Below are positions 18,897 through 26,831 of a stretch of 64,000 nucleotides of DNA, in pieces; position 1 is the first letter of the stretch, and each line of letters opens with the position of its first letter. The notes below the pieces were generated by a model. It worked only from the letters and a program-made list of their open reading frames with translations, ran no database searches and had not been told where the DNA came from. Where the stretch lies: the NCBI GenBank assembly GCA_965221505.1, contig CBDCSI010000002.1:1685872-1749871 (forward strand). Direction: 5' to 3'. The translations under genes were made by a program, and so were the position numbers. The DNA is from CAZPXZ01 sp965221505 (GTDB lineage Bacteria; Pseudomonadota; Alphaproteobacteria; Rhodobacterales; CAZPXZ01).

Positions 18897-20045
18897 ATGA
18901 AGGGTCTGCCGATCGAGATCGAGAGACTGCGCGTCTCCTACGGCGGCGACCCGGTGCTCACGGACATCGACCTCTCGGTCGAGGCCGGCGAGTTCGTCGC
19001 CCTTCTCGGCGCTTCCGGCTGCGGCAAGACCACGCTCCTGCGCGCGCTCGCCGGGTTCGTTCCGGTCGCGGCCGGGCGGATCGGGGTCGGCGGCGAGTCG
19101 GTGGAAGGCCGACCGCCCGAGCGCCGCAACATGGCGATGATGTTCCAGTCCTACGCGCTCTGGCCGCACATGTCGGCGGCGCAGAACATCGGCTACGGCC
19201 TGCGGCTCAGGAGGTGGCCGAAGGCCAGGATCGCGGAGCGGGTGTCGGAGCTGACGGCGCTCGTCGGCCTCACCGGGCTGGAGGGGCGCAACGTCGCGCA
19301 GCTCTCCGGCGGCCAGCGCCAGCGGGTCGCGCTGGCGAGGGCGCTGGCGATCGATCCGCCGATCCTGCTCCTCGACGAGCCCCTTTCCAATCTCGACGCC
19401 CGTATCCGCCAGAACATGCGCCACGAGGTGCGCGGCCTGCAGCGGCGCCTCGGCCTCACCGTCGTCCTGGTCACGCACGACCGGGAGGAGGCCATGTCCA
19501 TGGCCGACCGGATGGTCATCCTCCACGAGGGCAGGATCGCCCAGGCGGGACCGCCCGAAGAGGTGTACCAGCGCCCGGCCTCTTCCTTCGTCGCGGCGTT
19601 CATGGGAGCCGAGAACGGCTATCCGGTCGAGGTCCGGCGCGAGAACGGCGCCGTCGTGCTCACCGGCGAGGAGATCGCCGGCGACGTGCGGCTGCCGGTC
19701 CGGGGCGGGCGGCATCCGACCGGCGTGCACTGTCCCGGCGGCGGCGCGGGGCCGATGATCGCCCGCTTCCGCAGCGAGGCGGCGTCGATCGCTACGGCCG
19801 GCGCCCGGCCCGACGACCACGTCGCCCTCGGCGGCCGGATCACGCAGCACAGCTATCTCGGCAGCGCGTACCGGCACTCCGTAGACATCGGCGGGAGGGA
19901 ATTTCTCGTCGATCACCCCCGGCGCGTTCCGATCGGCCAGATCGTGGAGATCTGCATACCGGCCGACGCGCTGAACCTGTTCGAGGCGAGCGGCAACGAG
20001 GAGCCCGCGGGTTCCGCGTCCGCTCCGGCTCGAGCGCTTCCGTAA
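18897..20045 (+). CDS. ABC transporter ATPase, polyamine/iron type (PotA/FbpC-like)
   Basis: A 382-residue ATPase with Walker A GASGCGKT, the Q-loop MFQSYALWPHMSAAQN, signature LSGGQRQRVALARAL, Walker B ILLLDEP and VTHDREEAMSMADR. The C-terminal 130 residues form a TOBE domain. The ATG at 18897 (MKGLPIEIERLRVSYGG) was chosen because the ABC fold begins directly after it. It is the first gene of a four-gene importer operon with the next three. Confidence 0.9.
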   Translation: MKGLPIEIERLRVSYGGDPVLTDIDLSVEAGEFVALLGASGCGKTTLLRALAGFVPVAAGRIGVGGESVEGRPPERRNMAMMFQSYALWPHMSAAQNIGYGLRLRRWPKARIAERVSELTALVGLTGLEGRNVAQLSGGQRQRVALARALAIDPPILLLDEPLSNLDARIRQNMRHEVRGLQRRLGLTVVLVTHDREEAMSMADRMVILHEGRIAQAGPPEEVYQRPASSFVAAFMGAENGYPVEVRRENGAVVLTGEEIAGDVRLPVRGGRHPTGVHCPGGGAGPMIARFRSEAASIATAGARPDDHVALGGRITQHSYLGSAYRHSVDIGGREFLVDHPRRVPIGQIVEICIPADALNLFEASGNEEPAGSASAPARALP

Positions 20046-20064
20046 CGCAAGAGGAGGAAAACCG

Positions 20065-21225
20065 ATGAAATCACCGACACCCCGAGGCTCCGGCCGGCTG
20101 TTCGCGGCCGCGCTGGGAATCGGCGCGCTCATGGCGGCCGGATCCGCCGGCGCGCAGAATATCCTGAACGTGGCGAGCGGCGGCTCGCAGAACATGGTCG
20201 ACTACGTGACCGACTATCTGGGTCCGCTGTTCGAGGCAGAGAATCCGGGCTGGGAGGTCCGGGTCGTCGGCACGGGTCCGGGCGACGCCGGATCGCAGAA
20301 GATCAAGGAGAAGCTCGAGGCCCAGGCCGGCTCGGACGCCGTGGACACGGACGTCATCGTCACCAACCAGAAGAAGACCGGCGAGATGGTCGAAGCCGGC
20401 CTCCTGTCGCAGTACCGCTCCGAGGCCGCGACCAGCGATCTGGTGACCCGGGACAGCGCGTTGATGGCGCTCGGCACCGACGTCGAGGGCTACGTGCTGC
20501 CGATGTTCCACAGCCAGACGGCGCTGGCGTATTTTCCGGACATGGTCGAGAATCCGCCGCAGACCTACGACGAGCTCCGGGCCTGGGTGGAGGCCAATCC
20601 CGGCGCCTTCGGCTACAACGGCATCAAGAACGGGATGTCGGGCGTCGCCTTCGTCGTCGGCTGGATGTACGCCTATGCCGGCGACACCGACCAGGTGATC
20701 AACGGGCCGTACGATCCGGCCCTCAAGGACGGCTGGTCGGGCCCGCTCGCCGAGCTGAAGGCGTTCAACGAGCACGTGACCTTCACGCCCGGCAACGCCG
20801 GCACGCTCGACATGATGAACCGCGGCGAGATCGTCATGGGTCCGGTCTGGGTGGACATGTTCTACACCTGGCAGGCCGACGGGCGCGTGCCGCCGAACAT
20901 GAAGCTCCTGGTGCTCGGCCCGGGCATGCCGGGACAGCCCTACTATTACGGGATTCCCGAGGGGGCGGCCAATCGCGACGCCGCCATCCGGTTCATCGAG
21001 CTGGCCACCAGCCCGGCGGTCCAGGCCGAGGGAATCGTGAACCGGTTCAACTGGTATCCGGGGATCGACGCCCAGCACGTCCAGGATTCGCTGGATCCGG
21101 AAGTCTGGGAGAAGATCTTCTCCGACGTGACGCCGGCCGACCTGGCGGCCAAGGGCAAGCCCTTCCCGCTGGGCGCGTTCTTCGCCGACATCATGGAGTC
21201 CTACGAGCAGCAGGTCACCAACTGA
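20065..21225 (+). CDS. ABC transporter solute-binding protein, polyamine/iron type
   Basis: A 386-residue periplasmic receptor with a signal peptide (LFAAALGIGALMAAGSAGAQ). The mature part has family 1-like elements: DTDVIVTNQKKTGEMVEAG, YVLPMFHSQTALAYFPDMV, GEIVMGPVWVDMFYTW and YYGIPEGAANRDAAIRFIEL. The ligand is unknown. A GAGGAGG ribosome site precedes the ATG. Confidence 0.88.
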   Translation: MKSPTPRGSGRLFAAALGIGALMAAGSAGAQNILNVASGGSQNMVDYVTDYLGPLFEAENPGWEVRVVGTGPGDAGSQKIKEKLEAQAGSDAVDTDVIVTNQKKTGEMVEAGLLSQYRSEAATSDLVTRDSALMALGTDVEGYVLPMFHSQTALAYFPDMVENPPQTYDELRAWVEANPGAFGYNGIKNGMSGVAFVVGWMYAYAGDTDQVINGPYDPALKDGWSGPLAELKAFNEHVTFTPGNAGTLDMMNRGEIVMGPVWVDMFYTWQADGRVPPNMKLLVLGPGMPGQPYYYGIPEGAANRDAAIRFIELATSPAVQAEGIVNRFNWYPGIDAQHVQDSLDPEVWEKIFSDVTPADLAAKGKPFPLGAFFADIMESYEQQVTN

Positions 21226-21235
21226 CCGGCTGACC

Positions 21236-21267
21236 GGAGCGCCCGGCGCCGGTTCGCCGGGCGCTCC
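21236..21267 (+). terminator. Perfect 13-bp stem-loop between binding-protein and permease genes
   Basis: Arms 21236-21248 and 21255-21267 pair perfectly around the loop CCGGTT, ten bases after the binding-protein stop. With no T-run it is more likely a partial terminator or RNA-stabilising stem that keeps binding-protein mRNA in excess of permease mRNA, as known for malE-malF. Confidence 0.6.
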
Positions 21268-21334
21268 GAAACCGTAGACCGCCGGCCGCCGCCTCCGGCG
21301 GCCGGCCCCCGCCGCATTCCCCGGAGGGTTCGCC

Positions 21335-22189
21335 ACGCCTGAACTACGCCTGTCGCGGAGCCGCGCCGGCGGCCTCGTCCTGATCGCGCCGGCCCTCGCG
21401 ATGATCGCGCTCCTGTTCCTCTATCCGCTCGGCTACTCCCTGGTCTGGGCCTTCCGGTCCGAGGAGAGCGGCGGCTGGTCGCTGGCCAACTTCGCCAAGG
21501 CGTTCGACTTCTACTCGCTCGACATCCTCTTCACGCTGGTCATCGTGACCGTCGCGACCTTCTTCATCGGCGCGCTCTCCGTCGCCATCGGCGGCTATCT
21601 CACCCTCGGCGAGAACCGTACCGCGGTCGCCGTCCTTCGCTGGCTTTACCGCTGGCCGCTGTTCATCCCGTTCGTGGTCGCCGGCCAGCTCATGCGGACG
21701 TTTCTGGCCAAGAACGGCATGATGAACAACGTGCTGGTCGAGGCCGGCCTGCTCACGCCGCTCGGCACGGCAAGCTTTCTGGACTGGCGGGGGATCGTGA
21801 TCACCTTCGTCTGGAAGCAGACGCCGTTCGCCGCGCTCCTGATCGCCGGCGCCATGGCGTCGCTGGACCGGTCCACCATCGAGGCGGCGCGCAATCTCGG
21901 CGCCGGGCGGCTCCGCGTCCTCCTCGAAATCGTCGTGCCGCAGGTGGCGACGACACTGATGGTGGCGCTAATTCTCTCCTATGTCGTGATGATGTCGGTC
22001 TTGTCCGTGCCGCTCATGGTCAACGCGCAGACGCCCACCATGCTGACCGTCGACATGGCCTGGCGAATCAACGCCTACGGCGACTACCCGGTCGCCAACG
22101 CGCTGGGCTTCGTCTCGTACGCCATGACCGCCGTGATCGCCTGGGCCTATCTCCGCCAGGGCTTGCGCGAGGGAGGCCGTCCCGCATGA
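21335..22189 (+). CDS. ABC transporter permease 1 (PotB-like), possible non-AUG start
   Basis: An inner-membrane permease whose coupling loop EAARNLGAGRLRVLLEIVVPQ is intact. The first ATG in frame is 21401, but that start would cut the first membrane segment (GGLVLIAPALAMIALLFLYPLGY) in half and has no ribosome site. The frame is open upstream, and GGAGGG at 21323-21328 lies six bases before an ACG at 21335, giving PELRLSRSRAGGLVLIAP. I therefore extended to 21335. A CTG at 21350 is the other option. The 3' end overlaps the next gene by four bases. Confidence 0.75.
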   Translation, partial: TPELRLSRSRAGGLVLIAPALAMIALLFLYPLGYSLVWAFRSEESGGWSLANFAKAFDFYSLDILFTLVIVTVATFFIGALSVAIGGYLTLGENRTAVAVLRWLYRWPLFIPFVVAGQLMRTFLAKNGMMNNVLVEAGLLTPLGTASFLDWRGIVITFVWKQTPFAALLIAGAMASLDRSTIEAARNLGAGRLRVLLEIVVPQVATTLMVALILSYVVMMSVLSVPLMVNAQTPTMLTVDMAWRINAYGDYPVANALGFVSYAMTAVIAWAYLRQGLREGGRPA

Positions 22190-22998
22190 CGCCCGCCCGC
22201 ATCCTCGCGTCTCTCGCCCTGCCGGTTCTCCTCGGCTTGCTCGCCTTCGCCGTCTTCGGGCCGATCGCCAACATGCTGCTCTGGGCCTTCGCGGAAGTCT
22301 GGTACTTCCCGCACAAGCTGCCGGTGGAGTGGGGGTTCGGGTTCTGGGAGCGCGTCTTCCGCCCCCAGGGCAACGCGATGGAATCGCTGGTCAACTCGGT
22401 CCTGATCGCGCTGGCGACGGTGGCGGCGAGCCTCGCCGTCGCCGTTCCGGCCGGGCTCGCGCTCGGGCGCGGCAACCTGCCCTGGCGCAGCCTGTTCCTT
22501 CTGGTCTTCCTCCTGCCGCAGGCCTTTCCGTCCGTCGCGGTGCACATGAACGTCGCGCATATCTTCTACGATTTCGGGTTGAACGGGACCTATATCGGCG
22601 TGGTGCTGGTGCACGCGATCCAGGGTCTCGTCTTCGCGGTCTGGATCACCACCGCGGCCTTCTCCGCCGTCGACCGGGAGCTGGAGGAGGCGGCGCGCAA
22701 CATGGGCGCGAGCGCCTTCGTCGCCTTCCGCACCGTAACCCTGCCGCTCGCGCTGCCCGGCATCCTGGCCAGCGCCATCTTCGTGTTCCTGATCTCCCTC
22801 GACGAGTTCACCGGAACCTTCTTCGTCGGCGTCCCGGACATCACCACGATGCCGCTCCTCCTGTTCACGGCGAGCATGGAGGGGAACTACCAGATCGCCT
22901 CCATCACGGCGCTCATCCTGCTGGTGCCGTCCGTGGCTTTCATGCTGGTGATCGAGAAGTTCCTCCGGGCCGACGTGCTGGCCAAGGTCGGAACCTGA
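22186..22998 (+). CDS. ABC transporter permease 2 (PotC-like)
   Basis: A 270-residue permease that starts at an ATG overlapping the previous stop (ATGA). It has hydrophobic segments from LPVLLGLLAFAVFGPIANMLLWAF on, and the coupling loop EAARNMGASAFVAFRTVTLPLALPG before the final two segments. It forms the channel with the upstream permease. Confidence 0.9.
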   Translation: MTPARILASLALPVLLGLLAFAVFGPIANMLLWAFAEVWYFPHKLPVEWGFGFWERVFRPQGNAMESLVNSVLIALATVAASLAVAVPAGLALGRGNLPWRSLFLLVFLLPQAFPSVAVHMNVAHIFYDFGLNGTYIGVVLVHAIQGLVFAVWITTAAFSAVDRELEEAARNMGASAFVAFRTVTLPLALPGILASAIFVFLISLDEFTGTFFVGVPDITTMPLLLFTASMEGNYQIASITALILLVPSVAFMLVIEKFLRADVLAKVGT

Positions 22999-23912
22999 GG
23001 CCGGAGGGCCCGGCTCGTCGGGCGCCGCGCGGGAAGGGTTCGGGCGACGGCTCGACGGGATTTGCGGTGCGGTTCGGCACCGCGATTCGGGGGGCCTGGA
23101 GCCGCACGGTACTGTCGGCGGGGCCGCGTGGCGCGGCGAGGTCGAAGCGCAGTCAGGCCGAGTTCGTCCCGAATACGGCGAACGTCGCGGGCATGCGCCG
23201 CGCCGTCCTGACGGCGCCACCGATACGCCCCGATCGACCGAACCCTGCGTCTGACCTCGTCGGGTCCGAGCCGGGAGAGCGGAAGCGGTTCCCCCGAGAT
23301 CCTGCGACGTCGGCAAGAACAAAGGGGCCCCGGAGAGTCCGGGACCCCTTCGTCGACCGGGAATGCCCAATCCTTGGCTTCGAGTATTGCCCGTAAGGCG
23401 CCGGCGTGCAAGGCGTGTCGGCGATTGTGAGAAATCGCGGGAATTTGGCGACAGGGCGCGGTTTGTCGCGTCGGCGGGTGTCGGTTCTCGTTGGGCGGCA
23501 CCGGGCGGCTGTGCCGCTCTCTTCCCCGTTGCCTGTCCTATTGGGGTTGGTGGCGGCGCGACGTCGCGGGGGTCGTTCCTGGCGCGTGGCGAGGTGCGCC
23601 GGCGGTCGTTCCCGGCGCTGGCGGGCGAGGGCTCCCGGCGGCGGAGCGGACGGGGCCTTGCTGGGGCCGCTGCAGGTGCGCGGGGGTTTGTCGGTGTCGC
23701 GAGGGTGCGCGGTACGGTGTCGGGTATCGGCTCTGGCGTTGCGGTTCGGAAGGGTTCGGAATCGGGCCGGAAGAGAGCGATGCGGCGTCGGCAATCGGTG
23801 AAAAGGTCGGTTCCGACGCCGCACCTGGCGAGCCGGTCTCGGGGACACGGCTGCTGCCGCAGTATGGGGCAGTATCGCCGCCGGGTCCAGCCCGCTCTCG
23901 CGGGTCGGCGGC
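22999..23912. other. Long gap without a recognisable gene
   Basis: A 914-base stretch after the permease. Several long open frames cross it on both strands, but all are Arg/Pro/Gly/Ala-rich products of GC composition with no domain signature. The only structure noted is the stem-loop at 23322-23350. The tract leads into a Cys-rich remnant, so it may be old mobile-element or decayed DNA. Confidence 0.5.
23322..23350 (-). terminator. Candidate terminator stem-loop
   Basis: Arms 23322-23334 and 23338-23350 pair over 13 positions with one C-A mismatch. Read on the minus strand it is followed by TTTGTTCTTG, so it could end transcription arriving from the ThDP-enzyme side. On the plus strand there is no T-run. 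Confidence 0.4.
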
Positions 23913-24170
23913 ATGTCGCAGGTGGGTCGGCGGTATCTGTGCAAGCGGTGCCGGCAGGCAGCGGTCGCTTGCAGCGAGTGCGATTGGGTTCATCAATATT
24001 GTTCGAAGGACTGCAGCGCAGCGGGGCGTCGCGAGCGTCACCGCGAGGCGAACCGGCGGTACGCGCAGTCGGCCCGCGGGGCGGGGCGTCCGCTTCGCGA
24101 TCCCGGCTGGCGTTTGCCTCTCGAACGCGCGTCTGCGCGGAACGGGCGGCAAGTCTCGACGCTACGGCGG
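23913..24170 (+). pseudogene. Cys-rich zinc-ribbon-like small ORF, probably a remnant
   Basis: From the ATG at 23913 the translation gives RRYLCKRCRQAAVACSECD and then HQYCSKDCSAAGRRERHREA: three Cys pairs spaced like a treble-clef or zinc-ribbon module, followed by a basic helix (NRRYAQSARG). I recall short Cys-rich, basic ORFs of this shape from mobile-element settings but cannot name a family. After about residue 55 the sequence loses that character and runs on in frame through an antisense gene, so the 3' end is probably frameshifted. The end given is approximate. Confidence 0.4.
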
Positions 24171-24260
24171 CTCGGGCGGGGAGCGGTCGGACCGTTCGAT
24201 TTGCGGGTAGCCCTTCGTCCCGGCGGGGCCGATCGCACGGAATCGCTTCGGGAAGCGCGT

Positions 24261-25847
24261 TCAGTCGCCGAAGCGCTCCGGCCGCAGCTCGATCACCGTG
24301 GGGCCGCGTGCCCGAAGCGCCCGTGCGACGGACGCCTCGACCTCCGCCAGGGTGTCCGGTCTGGCCGCCCGGGCGCCGAAGCCGTGCGCCAGCCTGCGGA
24401 AATCCGGGGCGAGCGGCCGGACGGCGATCGGGTCCATCTGCCGTCGGATCATGTCCTTCTCGATCGCGTGCAGCTTCCGGTTGTTCCAGACCAGGACGGG
24501 GATCGGAAGCCGCTGCTCGCAGGCCGTGCCGAGTTCGGCCAGGGCGTACTGGATGCCGTAATCGCCGATCAGGGCCGCGACCGGCCGGCGCGGGCAGGCG
24601 AGCTTGGCGCCGATCGCCGCCGGCAAAGCGTAGCCGAGGGTGCCGAACCCCATCGGATGGAGCCAGGAGCGCGGCTCGTGGACCGGAAACGCCTCGTTGG
24701 CGAGATAGGCGATTTCTGTCATGTCGGCGGCGACGATCGCGTCCTTCGGCAGCGCCCGGCGGAGGGCGTCGAGAATACCCTCCATGCCCGGCCGTTCGCC
24801 ATGCGCGTCCCGTACGGAGGAGGCGCGCGCCTCGGCGACCGCACCGGAGGGCGGTCCGGCGCCTCGCGCGGAGACCCGTTCCGCCAGGAGCGCAAGCGTC
24901 GCGCCGGCGTCGCCGAGGAGCGGAAGGTCGGCGCGGAAGTTGGTGGCGAGCGCCTGCGCGTCGATGTCGATCCGGATCGTCTCGCCGGCGAAGGGCAGCG
25001 AACCGGGCCCGAAATCGGTGTGCGCGAGTTCGCTCCCGACCGCGATCGCGAGATCGCCGGCGAGAAGGGTCTCGCGAAGGGCCGGGCGCGGGAGCGCGCA
25101 ACCGAGCGAGAGGGGATGGGTCTCGTCCAGAATTCCCTTGCCGGCGACGGTGGTGGCGAAGGGGGCGGCGGTCTTGCTCCGGAATCGCAGCATTGCGATC
25201 CGGCTGTCGGCGGCGCCCCCTCCGGCGACCACGACCGGGCGTTCGGCGCGTTCGATCGCCGAGACGGCGGCGTTCAGCGCGTCCTCCGGCGGCATGGGCG
25301 GCGCGGGAATCGGGCGGGCGATCGGCGCTTCGGTGCCGGGCGACCGAAGCCGGTCGAACGCGACCTGGAGGTGCACCGGTCTCGGGCGCTCCGCCCGGAA
25401 CGCGACAAACGCTCGCGCGAGGAGTTCGGGGATCTCGTCCGCCTCCTCGATCGTGAAGCTCCGCGCCCCGAAGCTCCGCACCGCGCCGGACTGGTCCGCC
25501 ATGTCGTGCGACTCGCCGCGCCCCTTGCCGACGTCGCGCCGCGAGAGGACGGTCGAGATTGCGAGGATCGGCACCGAGTCCGAGTGCGCTTCTCCGAACG
25601 CGGTCAGGAGGTTGGTCAGTCCGGGGCCGGAGACGACCGCGCAGACGCCGGGGCGGCCGGAGCTTCGTGCGTAACCGTCGGCCATGAACCCGGCGCCCTG
25701 CTCGTGCCGCGGCAACACCACGGAAATCCCGGCTCTGGCGAACTCCCGGAACAGTTCCGTGTTGTGCACGCCGGGCACGGCGAATACGCGGTCGGTTCCG
25801 TATTCGGCGAGGCCCCGGACCAGGCTCCCGGCGAGGGTCTCGGTCAT
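24261..25847 (-). CDS. Thiamine diphosphate-dependent enzyme (acetolactate synthase/decarboxylase family)
   Basis: A 528-residue ThDP enzyme with all three domains. The N-terminal Pyr domain has the cofactor-activating Glu49 in LPRHEQGAGFMADGYAR. A central Rossmann-like domain follows. The C-terminal PP domain has LIGDYGIQYALAELGTACEQ with the NN of VWNNRKLHAI, where the second glycine of GDG is Tyr. The family includes acetolactate synthases and phosphonopyruvate, sulfopyruvate and benzoylformate decarboxylases, and the substrate cannot be chosen. A GTG at 25895 would add 16 residues. It is the last gene of a minus-strand operon with a TauD-type oxygenase and an ABC importer. Confidence 0.85.
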   Translation of the reverse strand: MTETLAGSLVRGLAEYGTDRVFAVPGVHNTELFREFARAGISVVLPRHEQGAGFMADGYARSSGRPGVCAVVSGPGLTNLLTAFGEAHSDSVPILAISTVLSRRDVGKGRGESHDMADQSGAVRSFGARSFTIEEADEIPELLARAFVAFRAERPRPVHLQVAFDRLRSPGTEAPIARPIPAPPMPPEDALNAAVSAIERAERPVVVAGGGAADSRIAMLRFRSKTAAPFATTVAGKGILDETHPLSLGCALPRPALRETLLAGDLAIAVGSELAHTDFGPGSLPFAGETIRIDIDAQALATNFRADLPLLGDAGATLALLAERVSARGAGPPSGAVAEARASSVRDAHGERPGMEGILDALRRALPKDAIVAADMTEIAYLANEAFPVHEPRSWLHPMGFGTLGYALPAAIGAKLACPRRPVAALIGDYGIQYALAELGTACEQRLPIPVLVWNNRKLHAIEKDMIRRQMDPIAVRPLAPDFRRLAHGFGARAARPDTLAEVEASVARALRARGPTVIELRPERFGD

Positions 25848-25962
25848 GCCGGGGTCGTCGTCCGTTCCGGGCGCTCGGGGGCGCGCAACCCGCACGCGGC
25901 CCTGCGTTCGGATCTCCAGTCCGGCGTGGAGCGTCGGATTCGGAAGCCGCCCCGCATCCGCC

Positions 25963-26820
25963 TCACGCGTCCTTGACCGTGATCCGGCGCAGGAGGCGCC
26001 GCGTCGAGGGGTCGAAGGAGCCGCGTGCGTGCGCGGTGCAGCGGTTGTCCCAGACGATCAGGTCGCCCTGCCGCCATTCCTGCTCCCAGACGAACTCCGG
26101 CGCCGTCATATGCGCCCAGAGCGTATCCAGCAACGCGTCGCTCTCGGGAACCGGCAGGCCCTCGATATAGCCGGTGCCCATGCGGCCGAGATAGAGCGCC
26201 TTGCGCCCGGTCGCGGGGTGCACCCGGACGATCGGGTGGCGGGCGCCCGGCGCCTGCGTCTTGTCGGTGACCTCCTCGTATCCCGGCCGCACGCCGCCGG
26301 TGGCGAGATGCGCCGCGTCGTGGATCGAGCGCCGCGACTCGATCTTGCTTCGAAGGTCGTCCGCGAGAGCCTCGTAGGCCCGGTACAGATTGGTGAAGCG
26401 GGTGTTTCCCCCGGAGGGCGGGATTTCGTCGCCGTAGAGGAGCGTCGCCGTGGCGGGCACCTCGTACATCGACATGTCGGAGTGCCAGGTGGCTTCCCCG
26501 GCGCCGAGGGCGCCGATCGGCTTGCCGTCCCTGACGATGTTGGAGATGAGCTCCACCGCGGCGTGAAGCTCTTCCGGCTTGCCGCCGTATTCCGCGCCTT
26601 CGGCGCTGTGGAGCGCGCCGAAGCGCAGGGCGAAGGAGACCAGCGCGGTGTCGGTCATCTTCTGTCCGCGGAAGCGAAGCACCAGATGGTCGTGCCAGGC
26701 GGCGCGAATGGTTGCGAAGACCTCGTCCGAAACCGGCTTCGAGAGGTCGACGCCCCGAACGTCCGCCGCGAGGGCGCCGCCGGTGGGGACGATTTCAAGT
26801 CCGTTGGCGGATGCCTGCAT
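25963..26820 (-). CDS. TauD/TfdA-family Fe(II)/2-oxoglutarate dioxygenase
   Basis: A 285-residue oxygenase of the taurine/alpha-ketoglutarate group. These hydroxylate a carbon next to sulfonate, ether, ammonium or similar groups and so release it. The iron triad is visible: His113 and Asp115 in TWHSDMS and the distal His264 in DNRCTAHARGSF, with the 2-oxoglutarate-binding Arg in RRLLRRITV. The ATG at 26820 follows AGGAGG. The frame is open far upstream but only through the permease antiframe. It lies 11 bases after the permease gene, so it should act on the imported compound. Confidence 0.9.
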   Translation of the reverse strand: MQASANGLEIVPTGGALAADVRGVDLSKPVSDEVFATIRAAWHDHLVLRFRGQKMTDTALVSFALRFGALHSAEGAEYGGKPEELHAAVELISNIVRDGKPIGALGAGEATWHSDMSMYEVPATATLLYGDEIPPSGGNTRFTNLYRAYEALADDLRSKIESRRSIHDAAHLATGGVRPGYEEVTDKTQAPGARHPIVRVHPATGRKALYLGRMGTGYIEGLPVPESDALLDTLWAHMTAPEFVWEQEWRQGDLIVWDNRCTAHARGSFDPSTRRLLRRITVKDA

Positions 26821-26831
26821 GATGGTTCCTC

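Noticed and set aside
22147..25101. A 984-codon minus-strand open frame
   Set aside because: It crosses a permease gene in antisense and the empty gap, and its sequence is low-complexity Arg/Pro/Ala with no signature.
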